Source of the DNA: Dugong dugon | Lineage: Eukaryota > Chordata > Mammalia > Sirenia > Dugongidae | Length of the DNA stretch: 64,000 bases | Assembly (NCBI GenBank): GCA_030035585.1 | Contig: CM057461.1 | Location: 907,001 to 971,000, forward strand | Reading direction: 5' to 3' | In this document: positions 10,994-20,568 of the stretch, piece after piece | Position numbering within the stretch: position 1 is the first letter of the stretch | How the letters are laid out: every line of letters starts with the position of its first letter | Notes under the pieces: generated by a model | Database searches by the model: none | The model's input: the letters and a program-made list of their open reading frames with translations, nothing else | Told to the model about the DNA's origin: nothing | Translations under genes and position numbers: made by a program

Positions 10994-11014
10994 GCCAGCA
11001 CCGCGGACAGCGCC
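10994..11014 (+). promoter_or_regulatory. RE1/NRSE (REST binding site)
   Basis: The left half GCCAGCACC and right half GGACAGCGCC, separated by GC, match the 21-bp canonical RE1 at essentially all core positions; only the outermost left bases and one spacer base differ. REST silences neuronal genes outside neurons, and miR-124 loci are established REST targets. The site is 477 bp from the hairpin and gives a direct rationale for neuron-restricted expression. The spacing between the half-sites is canonical. Confidence 0.85.
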
Positions 11015-11505
11015 CGACCCTCCCAGGTGGCCCGGCCTCGCCAGCCTGTTCGCGCCGCCGCCTCGTTTTCCTGGCGCACCCCTTCCTGCCGGGCTCCTGC
11101 CCCCCATCCCGCCGCTCCTCGCGGACCCTCCCTTTGTCCCCGGCCTCCGATCCTCCTCGGACGCCCTCCGGGTCTCCGCCGCACTCTCCAGAGCCCTGTG
11201 CTGGGGACACACGTGGCCAGGGGCCTGGCGGTGTGGCCGCAGCCTCCTCTGGGCGGCAGCGTCCCCCTCCGCCGCCCCATCCGCCCCGCGACGCCCGAGG
11301 CATGCGGGCCCCTTTGTGTCCCGCGGGCGAGGTCCCCGGCCGGCAGCTGGGCCGCCCTCTGGGCGGGCGCATTGTTCGCGGGATTTGTCCGCGGCACGAG
11401 GGGCCGCCGGGGGCCGGGCTGGCCTTCCTCCCGCGGGCGGGGCGCCTCGCTGGCCGGGCTCGCGGGCGATTTCCATGAGAAAGCCGCGGCGGAGGCGCCT
11501 CTCTT

Positions 11506-11525
11506 GGCATTCACCGCGTGCCTTA
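11506..11525 (-). ncRNA. MIR124-3: Mature miR-124-3p
   Basis: The minus strand gives UAAGGCACGCGGUGAAUGCC, with the canonical seed AAGGCAC intact. This is the guide strand loaded into Argonaute. Confidence 0.98.
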
Positions 11526-11541
11526 ATTGTATAGACATTAA

Positions 11542-11563
11542 ATCAAGGTCCGCTGTGAACACG
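11542..11563 (-). ncRNA. MIR124-3: Mature miR-124-5p (passenger arm)
   Basis: The minus strand reads as a 22-nt arm starting CGUGUUCACAGCGG and ending CCUUGAU, complementary to the 3p arm. It matches the known 5p product. Confidence 0.95.
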
Positions 11564-12571
11564 CAGAGGGGTCCTCAGGGCTGTGGCGGGTGGCCGGGCC
11601 AGGGTCGGGGCCGCGCTCTGAAGTGCGTGGGGTCCTCGCCCGAGGGTCGCGAGCGCTCCAGCGTCTTCGCTGTGGGGCGGGGGCGCTGCGCGGGGCAGAA
11701 GACGCTTCCTCGGACTCTAGCCCCGGGCTGCACCCAGCTCTGGGGAGCCCTCTCTTCTCCCCCTTCCGCAGCAGTGAGGCAACCCCACGTAAGCCTCTCG
11801 GGACGTCTTCGGAGCGCGTTGCCCCGTGGAATCGCGGCGAGGGAGGCGCCAGAGCCGGTGGGTGAGCGAGCGCAGTGTGCGCGTGTGTGCGCGCCCATCC
11901 CCACCCGCGGGCTGCCAAGGGTGCTGAGCTCGCTCCGTCCGTGCAGCGAAAGCTTCTCCGCACCCCCCGCCCCCTCCTTGTCCGACACACGAGCGCGCTC
12001 CGAGTCCAGTTAAAAGACAGAATCTCGATGCTCGGAGGTGAAAACACTCTTTAACACCCAGCTAGCGCGCCCTCACCGCGCGCCGCGGGCTGGCAAGAAG
12101 GCGCTTGAGCCATTCCCAGAGGGAAGGTCGGGTCCCCGGAGAGGCCGCTCCCGGCTCGTCCGGCGCCGCCCCCGCCCGGCCCCGAGCTCAGTTACCCGTC
12201 CCAGGCGGGAGCCGCCGCCGCCTGGTGCTCCTCGCTTCCACGACTGCCGCTCCCTGCGCCGCCCTGTCCCGCCTTCTCCCGGACGCCCGCGGGCCCTGTA
12301 CGCCGCTGCCTGGGTGGAGGAGCGCAGGGACCGCAAGGCGAGCGCGGGCGGCGGGCAGGCAAAGGACGCTGCCAAAGGAGCGGGGCAAATCCCCGAGCGC
12401 CGCGGGCAGACAGCCAGCCGAGTGTCCTCGGGGTCCCGGCTGCAGGCGCCCAGCTCCGGCTCGGTCGGCCGGTCCCGGCGCGACTGTCCCGGCGCCCGCC
12501 GCCTCCACCACAGCCTCCGCGCGTATCCGCGCTCGGCTCGGGCACCGGGCGATTATCACTGGGGCGCGCGG

Positions 12572-12579
12572 TGACGTCA
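12572..12579. promoter_or_regulatory. Full CRE in CpG island
   Basis: TGACGTCA, the perfect CREB/ATF palindrome, lies within GCGCGGTGACGTCACCCGG. It is about 1 kb upstream of the mir-124-3 hairpin in its transcription direction, a plausible promoter position. Full unmethylated CREs in CpG islands are typical functional CREB targets; activity here is inferred. Confidence 0.6.
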
Positions 12580-13120
12580 CCCGGACACCAGCTCCGCCGC
12601 CGCCTCCCCGAGGTGTCCTTGAGAACTGCGGGGCACGCGCGCCGCGCACACGCGCGCACACGCACTGCGCGCCCGATCCCTCCCGCACACGCGCCGCGTC
12701 CCGCCCGGCGCGCTCCTCCAACCTCACGGACGCCGCCTTCGAGCGCCCTCGACTTGCCCGGAGGCCCACGGCCGCATGTGTGCCCACGGAAATGCCTGTC
12801 TCTCGCACACAAACCCTTTACCCCGGAACCCACACGACGCCACTCCCGGGCCCACGCAAACGCTCCTCCGGCAGCCCACTGGCCGCACGCTCGCGGGGAT
12901 GCGCACGCAACAGCCCCAGCAGCACGTTCTCACGCACGAGCCACACCTTGTGCTTGGACGCCCGCCATGCACACACCTGCACAAGGCCCAGCGCACCTCC
13001 GACACTCTCTGCAGTCAGGCCCTCGCCGCGAGTGCGCTCTCCCGACCCACCCCATAGCACACTCCGCGCTTGCTTGGGTCACAGCGCCGCCCTTCCCCAG
13101 TGCCCGACAGCCCCCAGGAC

Positions 13121-14779
13121 TCCGTCAGGGAGGGAAGGAAGGGGCTCGCGAGGAGCGCAGCGCGCCGGCTTGCAGGCCTGGCCGCCTCCAGGGCTGCCGA
13201 GCTCTTTAATGTTCAGGGGAGGCCGAGGCCTCCTCGCCCCATCAAAGACTGCTTTCTCTCTCACTGTCTCCTGACTGGTGGGGAGCCCTTGCCCCCAGGG
13301 ACCACGGAGGCACAGGGGACACACCGCAGTACGGCTCCTTCGGTCGTCTGGAAGGCTGACCCTGATATGTCCCTCTAGAGCCAGGGATCTAAGGCTCCCC
13401 AAGGCGCCGGCCACCGCAGCTCCCCCGTGGACCTTTGTTCCCAGTGCAGACGGCCAAGGAGATGCTGAGGCCTCTGTACTCCCCTTCCTCCCTGGGCCAA
13501 CCCAACCCCTGCGCCATCTGCCCTAGGAGCACAGCCGGGCTGACCCTCCCCGCCCTGGGCACGGGCCTGCTTGCTTCCCTAGCGAAGGACCCCCGTCACC
13601 CTGTCCAGCGCTGCGGAAGCTAGTGCAGAGCCTCTGGGAGAGGGGATCGGACTCGGGCGGCTCTGCTCTCCTGCCCAGGCAGGTCCTCCAGTCGCGTCAG
13701 GGCGCCCCTCCCCCTTTCATGCAGCTTCAGCCTGATTCTCCCCAGCCGCAATTCCTCAGCCTTTGCAGGTGTCGGCGACGAGCTCTCTCGCATCGGATGC
13801 ACAACCCCCCACCCCTCCACCACCGGAGCGGAACTTCAGCGCTACCCCCAGCTCAAAGCTTAGGAAACCGCCTCAGGCCTGCAGGACGCCCAGTGCCACG
13901 GCCTGGCGGGGCCGGCCACTGAGTGAGGAGGAGGGCGGGGACCCCAGGCAGCTGCAGCTTCGTCAGAGACCGTGTCTCCTGGTCCTCCGCTGGCCCCTGA
14001 GGTCGGTGCCTACCCTCACCCCTACGCAGCGGTGGCAGTCCACACGCGGTGTCCGCTGTCCATGGTGTTGAAACCGAACCTGAAGCCGTGACGCCTCCTT
14101 CCTTCCCTGTCTGGCCTCCCGGCAGTTTGCCCCCTCCTCTTGACACGCAGGGTTCGTGCAGGACATGGACCACAAGGCAGACTCCCAGCCCCCATCCTTG
14201 GCTCCCTGGACAACCCCCCTCCCGGCTTCGAGCTCCCTTGAGCTTATTTGCATTCTAAGGGGGAGGACTCAGAAACCTTCCGCAGGTTGCTCAGGTTTAT
14301 GGACCCCAAATCTTTCTCAGACGAGCACTCCCTTTCCGTACAGGGCCAGCTCCCCGGGGCCAGGGGAGGGTCGCAGCCCCCTCACACACCCGCTCTCCTC
14401 TCACACGGAGAACCTCCCCTTGCCTCGCCTTACCGTGGCCCAAAGCCTCGCAGGCTGGCAGGGTGAGGCGGGGAGGGGGCTGGGGGTCGGGCCCCTTCCC
14501 TTGGGTCCCACCGGCTTGTTTTGCGAACCCCTGCTGGGAAGACCCGGGGCGTTTCCTTTTGCTTTTCTCACTTCTCAGGTCCTGGGCACCTATCAGCGTC
14601 CCAGGCTTGCCTCATCCACACCCAGCGTCCGGCCAGCCGGAGTCAGGGCCGGCAGGCGGAAGGGCTGGGGTGGGGGTGGAGTCGACCCGTTGGTGCCGGG
14701 CGGGAAAAGGAGCCCGCCTCCAGCCCCCGCCCTTGCACGACCGCCCACCAGGGACCTCCTTGGTGGTCCCGGAGCCTAC
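13121..14779. other. GC-rich unique noncoding DNA
   Basis: Upstream flank of the MIR124-3 CpG island. No gene or repeat recognised. A TATA-like CATATAAG lies at about 14788, just after this stretch. Confidence 0.5.
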
Positions 14780-15280
14780 GAAGGTTTCATATAAGTCAAC
14801 TTACTGCTGCCCGGGCCACGGCTGGGTCTGCGCTCCCGCTGTGTTCCGCGGGCGCGCGGCCCAGGCTCGCCTCTCCCGCGCCTTCTCTCCGCCGCGGTCT
14901 CGCCCGAGCACCGAAAATTTGTGTTTGTGGATTTATTTATTTGCCAGCTCTGCGGGGACAGGGGAGGGGAGAAGAGGGGAGCGAGGGTGTGTGTGGGTGC
15001 GTCGGGCGGCCGGGGCGCTGCGGGGCCGGAGCCGGCTCAGCCCACCGGTTGCCAGCGGCCGCCTCCGTGCGCACAAAGGCTCCGCGCGCCGCGGGCCAGC
15101 AACTTCCAGCCGGGTCAGGTGGCTTCGGCGGAGGCGGGGAAGCAGGGAGGAGGGGAGCGGCCGAGGCCCCCCTCCTTCTTCCTCCCGCCGCCACCGTGAA
15201 AGCCTGCGAATAGCGTGGGATTAAACAAGTCAACAGAAACCCGCGAAGAGCCCCCTCTCTTCCGCTCCCGCTTCCTTCGT
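14780..15280. promoter_or_regulatory. Second CpG island with AT-rich core
   Basis: CpG-dense sequence (14820-15230) surrounds the AT-rich core GTTTGTGGATTTATTTATTTGCC (14922-14944), which contains forkhead-like TATTTATTT. GGATTA (an OTX/CRX-type homeodomain core) lies at 15218-15223. It looks like a promoter or enhancer, possibly an upstream start for the miR-124-3 primary transcript. No exon could be confirmed. Confidence 0.5.
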
Positions 15281-16079
15281 CACACTGCCCCCCCCTTTCG
15301 TGGCTTGTCATTCCTCCAGAAAGGGGAGGAGCGGTGGCCAGCATCTGGAACAGCTGGCTTGAGGCCTCTTGACCCTTGACCCTGCCCTACTCCTTTGAGG
15401 AGGAACGGGGCGGATCCTTGAACTGTCCCTCCTTCTCCCCTCAGCACCCCTGCGGCGCACAGAGGCTGGGGAGGAGGTCCGGGGTCAGACACAGGGGCCC
15501 GCAGCGGCAGATGCCAACAGGGGCAGGGGGATAGAGGGCTTCCAATCTTAAGGTGGAGGGGACAGTTTGGCTGCTCCTGGGTGGAGGGGGTCCCCACGCG
15601 GCCTAGCCCCTGTCCCCAGCCTCGAGTTTGGGCTTGACAGTGGAGGAAGCCAGAGTGCCCACACCGGGCCTCCCGCTCTGCACCAGGCTCTTGGCAGCGA
15701 AGCCCGGTCTCCTCCATTCTCTCCCAGCCCCATGACTCCAAACGTTTCCCCGTGGATATCACTGGTCCTGTCCGTACTAGGGTACAGAGGGATCCCACCC
15801 CATTCCTTGGTTAGCGGGACTAAGCCTCCAAGAGGCGGGGCAGGTACCTGAGGCCAGGAGGAGGGGATACTCAGGCCCATCCGACCCAGGACACCCCCTT
15901 TCCCCTGCCCCCCCTCTGGGGCTCCGTCCACGTGCTCCAAGGACACTTTACAAGGCTGCTTCACCTTACATAACTAGGGTGGGGTGCGAACACAGCAGGT
16001 TACCCCCCACCCCAGCCTCCCGGAGATGCCCCTTTCCCACCCGCTGGGCTCGGGTCCAGACGGGGCCAGTCGCCACGAC
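15281..16079. other. Unique noncoding DNA
   Basis: Moderately GC-rich with no gene or repeat recognised. Confidence 0.5.
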
Positions 16080-16650
16080 CCAGCCGCCTGGTGGGGGGCG
16101 GGGATCTCGCCTCCCTGGTTTCGTGCCCTTCCCAGCCCTCGCCCTTTGAAGCGGATGGGGGGCCGGGACCCCACCACCAGGGGCGGAAGGCGGGAGTAGG
16201 GGCGTCCACAAAGGCGGCGATTGTGAGCCAAGCCCGCGCACAATGGGCGGCGCGCAGGGGCCTGGGACCGCTGCAGGGAAATGAGGCCGCGCGGCCCCTT
16301 CCTCCTTCGACCCCTCCTTCCTCCCCGAGCAGAGCCCGCGGGGCGGGACAGAGGGACGGCGGGACCGACGGCCCCAGGGGCGGAGCCCCCGGCGGGCTCA
16401 AGGAGTGCAACGAGTCTCGCTCGGTCCGGGGCCCCGTGGACGCTAGGTGTGCCACCCGAGGGCGGCCAGAGCGGCGGGACCGCGCACGCCGAGTGGTCGC
16501 CGCTGGAGGCCAGGTAAGGGCCACGGGCCTGGGCCGGCAGTGAGCGCCGAGCGCTGCTGTTTGTCCCGGCCGAGGCAGGGCGGCGCGGCGGGAACCGGCC
16601 CTTTGTTCCCCAGGGGCCGATGTTTCAGCCAGAGGCGGGTCCTTGGTCAA
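16080..16650. promoter_or_regulatory. CpG island with SOX-like motif cluster
   Basis: CpG-rich segment. SOX-type cores are present at 16208-16214 (ACAAAGG), 16220-16225 (ATTGTG), 16240-16246 (ACAATGG) and 16601-16607 (CTTTGTT). A strong splice-donor match CAG|GTAAGG spans 16511-16519 on the plus strand, so a divergent noncoding transcript starting here is possible. That transcript is inference. Confidence 0.5.
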
Positions 16651-17094
16651 TCCCTCGACCTCCCTTAGGTTTCAGGGGACTACCCTGCCAGCGGCATCGC
16701 GGCTAGGCGCAGGCCCCGGGACAGCTGCCTGCCCCAGGAGCCTCCCAGCCCAGTCCTCGGCTACACGCCGTCCTCCCCGCAGGTCTGGGTCCTGGCTTTG
16801 GGGCAGCACCCTCTGCGTTGCCGCAGGGCGCAGGTTGGGTCCCAGACAGTGTGTAGGGGAAGCAATCCAGACTGGCCCCAGCTGGGCCATGTGGGGATCT
16901 TGGTGTCAGTACATGGCTCTCGGAAGGCCAGGGGTGAGGGGCTTGCCCGGTTGGCTATAGGAACCGCGGAGGAAGCGGAGAGCAGGAGCTTCAGAAAGGC
17001 TCTGGCTCTGGTCTGCCGGGATTTCTCCAGGGCCCACAGAGCCCCACTCCACCAGGAGCAGCCAGGGCACCTCCTGCTCCGCCAATCTAGGCTC

Positions 17095-17590
17095 CTGGGG
17101 CCTTGGGCGGGGCCTGTAGGGCATAGGGGCGGGGCCTGTAGAGTCTGTGGGGACCTATGGGAGGCCTGTGGGCCGAGTTTGAGGGCTGGACCTGCAGGGG
17201 ACCTGTGGGTGGCGCCTGTGGGTGGGGCCTGTGGGCTGCCTGTGGGCAGCGTCGGGGGTTTCGGGGCGCTTGTGGGCTGGCCTATGGGTGGGGCCTGTAG
17301 GGCCTGCAGGGGAGCTGTGGGTTGGGCATGTGGAGCCATTGGGTGTGACCAGTGGGTGGCCTGTAGGCAGCGCCTGTGTGGAGGCCTGTAGCAGGGCTTC
17401 AGGGCGGGTCATTGCACAAGGCCTGTAGGGCCTGTAGGGACCTGTGGGGGGCCTGTGGGACGGGTCAGTGGAGCCAGTGGTCTTGGCCAGTAAGCGGCCT
17501 GTGGGCAGGGCCTGTAGGGGGCCTGTGGGAAGGCTTGTGGGCGGGTCCATGGGAAGTGCCTGCAGGGCTTGTGGGCGGGTCCCGGGGGGG
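17095..17590. repeat. GC-rich minisatellite, GGCCTGTRGG family
   Basis: Irregular repeats of GGCCTGTGGG, GGGGCCTGTAGGG and GGGCGGGTC run through the interval without a fixed period. The strand is G-rich with many G3 runs, giving G-quadruplex potential. Tryptophan/glycine-rich and Pro/Thr-rich open frames are artefacts. Confidence 0.85.
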
Positions 17591-18304
17591 CAGGTCCCTG
17601 AAAGCAGCACCTTTGCAGAGGCTGTTCCTTCTTGTGCCTGGGCCGCCGGGCAGCACCACCAGGGTTTAGCCGACCGGGGGCTGCGACCCTCTGTGGGACC
17701 CTGCCCTCAGCCAACTATTTGTCCGTTTCCCTGGCCAGCAGGGCAAAGGCAGTCTTGGGCCGGGGTCTTCTTGGTGAATGAGGTCGGGCTGGCACCTGGC
17801 TCTCTGCCCCCTCGAGATGTCTGAGGCCCCGACCCAGGACCGGCTTCCGCTCCCTCAGCCTTGGCCCAGCCTGGAGGGGAGGCTGGGCGGGGCCGCCTAG
17901 CTGAGGGGTAACGAGAGGCGGCTTTGTAGGCTCTGGTGGTGAGGAAGCTCTAAGTGGGGAGCAGCGGTCGTCAGTGGCCCCTCCTCTCCCTCCTCCATCT
18001 GAGCGCAGCGCGCTCCCCCCTCGCAGATCAGGCCCCCTGCTTAGAGGGTTTGGCAGCCCCAGCTCTGGCGGCTCTCTTCTCCGTCAGCTCTCAGAGGCCC
18101 CCGCTCTCAGGACCCCAGAAAGGGGGTCGGAGTCCATGGCCTGAGTTCTGGGGAGACTGAGGGGCTGCAGGAATGGCCTGGCTCCGTGAGGTGCAGCGGG
18201 ACTGTCCTTGGCTTACAGGTGGGCCAGGTCGCTTAGGCCCCTGGCAGCCCACGTGTCGCGAAAGGACGACCATCGCCTGTGCTCTGTCCTTCCCCTAGGA
18301 ACTG

Positions 18305-18585
18305 TCTGCCCAGCCCTCCCCCTCCGGCCGCCCCGCCCCCCCGCTCCGGCCGCCCCGCCCCCCCCTCCGGCCGCCCCGCCCCCCATCCGGCCGCCCCGCC
18401 CCCCCCTCCGGCCGCCCCGCCCCCCCACTCCGGCCGCCCCGCCCTCCCCCTCCGGCCGCCCCGCCCCCCCCTCCGGCCGCCCCGTCCCCCCTCCGGCCGC
18501 CCCGCCCCCCCACTCCGGCCGCCCCGCCCTCCCCCTCCGGCCGCCCCGCCCCCCATCCGGCCGCCCCCGCCCTCCTCAGCCTGCT
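18305..18585. repeat. Minisatellite of GC boxes, about 22-bp unit
   Basis: Twelve copies of a CTCCGGCCGCCCCGCCCCCC-type unit. Each carries CGGCCG, and nearly all carry CCGCCCC, the reverse complement of the Sp1/KLF GC box; one unit has CCGTCCC instead. The run of units 5-6-7 resembles units 9-10-11, suggesting a secondary segmental duplication inside the array. Pro/Ala-rich and Gly/Arg-rich open frames here are not genes. Confidence 0.95.
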
Positions 18586-20534
18586 TGGCCCTCCCACCCC
18601 TCTGCCCCTCCTCCCCCAGCTCTCTGCCGCATATCTGTGTGTCTGTCCTTCTCAGACTGCGTCTCTGAGCGTCTCTCGCAACACTGGCCGTCTCGAGGCC
18701 CGTCCTTTCTCTTGCCCGTCCGGAAGTCTCCCTCACGCCAGTGTGGGGGCTCTGTGTCGCTCTCCCTCTCTCTGCACCATATTCTCTCCCTCTCCTTCCC
18801 CATCTCGGTCTGTCCCTGGACCTGTCGCCCACCTCTGTGAGTCTCTGGTTCTCTTTTCCTCCCTACCCACCCCCTGCTCCAGGGGCCCCTACCATCTGCC
18901 TCTCACAAAATTCCAGAGCAGAGAGGTCCTTGGAGCGGTCACAGGAGGACCCAGGAGCTCCTCAGGGCTCAGTCTGCCCTTCGGGATGGGGACGGAAGCA
19001 CACTGTGCGCCTCTTCGGGACTGCTCTCTCCAGCCCACAAATCAGCTGCAGGGAACGCTGTTCGGGGAGGGAGGGCTGGGCCTCCAGTCACAGCCTCGGA
19101 TGGCCCCAGGACACAAGCCTTGTCCCAAGAAGAGTCACTGCCCCCTGTCCCTGTGTCTTCCTGGGACCCAGGCCAGGGGAGGGGAGGCGAGGTTGAGCCC
19201 TGGGATAAGAGAAACGAGAGGGGTCCCGGGCCTGAGCAGCACAGCAGGGCCACCAGGGGACAGGCTGTCCGCTGTGGAGGAGGTGTGAGAGCCAGGGGTG
19301 GTGGCGTCCAGAGGTGCGGGAGGGCACAGACACTGCTGTCTGGCAGCTCTTGAGGGGAGGGCAGGAAGGCGTTGGGCGTTCAGGGTGTTGGGTGCAGGGA
19401 GGAAGGTGAGCCCTGGGTGGTGGGAGCAGGAAGGTTGAACTAGAGCTGATTAAGCCCAGTCTCCCCCCACCCACCCACCCCTGGTGGTGCGGGAGAAAAG
19501 CTCCGGTTAGGGCTAGGCCATCTTCATCACCCCTCGAACACCCTCGAATCTCCCTGTCTCAACAAAGGGGGCTGGTGGGCTCAGAGCCTCCGTCAGGCCA
19601 GTGGGTTGAGTTAGGATGGGGCTGGGTTTTACTTGTGTTAATTACGGGCTTATTGTTTACTTAGGGCAAGTGATAGTGATCTCCTAGTAGTGAAAAGAGA
19701 GAAAGTTCTTTAAAATAGTTACTTAAACACAAAACAGATGATTAAAGACAAATAGGAAGTCAGGAAGCACCCTGGTGAGAGTGATGTGGGCTGCTGAAGC
19801 TGGTGAGGGGGGTGCCAGGAGCCCCCAGTCCACCAGAGGGTCTCAAAGCTCCCACACGAGAGTGTCTACAAGCATTAGGTTTCATGGTCCAATCTGAGAC
19901 TGCTCAGCAGCTCTTTTCCATCCAGAGCTGGCCTGGTGGGAGGCTGCCTGGAGTTGGCCTTGGTGGTGTACCAGGAGTGAGAGTAGGGTGGGCCGTGACC
20001 CTGTTATATGGAGGCTTCCCAGAGGGGGGGCACTCCAGAATTTCGCTTCTCAGGCAAGACAAAGGAGGGTGGGCCGGCATTCTTCGCTGCCTGGGAGCCC
20101 CCCTGGAAGAGGCTGCAAGGAGGTGGGGGAGCTGTATACATTTGTTGGGCAGGAGTGGGGAGGGGGGCTAAGAATGAACATTGTCCACTTGGATGTGCAG
20201 CGTGGTTAATTTCACCCTTGGCTATCATTGGGGCCACTTGGTGACCTTCCTTTGGAAAGGGTCTTGACACCAATTCTCACTAAGGTGTAAACGATTGCCA
20301 AGCCTTGCTCTTTCCCCCCAACCCCCTCTACCGTGCTCTGAAGACTGTCTCCGTGGGCTCCCAACCTTCTGGCTTCCAGTTGGTTTGGCTGATGGGAGGT
20401 ACCAGCAGGTCTAGGGGAGGAGGGGGAGAACGAGGTAGCATTTACCTCCATGCCCCTCCTGCAGGATTGCTGCAGGAGGCTGTGTCCTTGGCTGATGGCT
20501 GGGGGCCCTGCTCCTCAGCCAAACATGTCCTCTG
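18586..20534. other. Unique or unassigned noncoding DNA
   Basis: 18600-18900 is CT-rich with repeated GTCTGTCC/GTCTCTC. 19620-19780 is unusually AT-rich (AATTACGGGCTTATTGTTTACTTAGG, AAAGACAAATAGGAAG) and could be an old LTR or a noncoding element; I could not assign it. No gene recognised. Confidence 0.4.
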
Positions 20535-20568
20535 CCCTGAGGTGCTGTTGTTGTTAGGTGCCATTGAG

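Larger units (their letters stand above)
11491..11577 (-). ncRNA. MIR124-3: microRNA precursor mir-124-3
   Basis: Read on the minus strand, this is the 87-nt mir-124-3 hairpin. It has a 5' arm containing CGUGUUCACAGCGGACCUUGAU, a loop beginning UUAAUGUCUAUACAAU and a 3' arm containing UAAGGCACGCGGUGAAUGCC. The loop has the U of UGUCUAUAC and the UUUAAUG spacing of mir-124-3, whereas mir-124-1 and mir-124-2 have UGUCCAUAC. Compared with the human precursor as I recall it, I see one difference, in the basal stem (sixth base). miR-124 is the most abundant neuronal microRNA. It represses non-neuronal transcripts, including PTBP1 and REST-pathway components, and promotes neuronal differentiation. 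The hairpin is embedded in a CpG island with an RE1 site nearby. Its human counterpart is at 20q13.33. Confidence 0.98.
10310..13120. promoter_or_regulatory. Large CpG island around MIR124-3
   Basis: A continuous stretch of very high GC content with frequent CpG (runs such as GCGCGCGGTGACGTCACCCGG and CCGCGCGCCGCGGGC). It encloses the mir-124-3 hairpin. Because the hairpin is on the minus strand, the part above about 11600 is upstream and is the likely promoter region of the primary transcript. The island also carries REST, RFX, CTCF and CRE motifs, annotated separately. Long overlapping open frames on both strands (up to about 500 codons) come from the low stop-codon density of GC-rich DNA. 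They lack recognisable domains, and several read straight through the microRNA hairpin. Confidence 0.85.

Noticed and set aside
10502-12013. 503-codon plus-strand open frame and overlapping long frames on both strands in the CpG island
   Set aside because: The low stop frequency is expected in CpG-rich DNA. The frame runs antisense through the mir-124-3 hairpin and shows no recognisable domain.
12105-13274. 389-codon plus-strand open frame
   Set aside because: Arg/Pro/Ala-rich composition from a CpG island, with equally long frames on the opposite strand.
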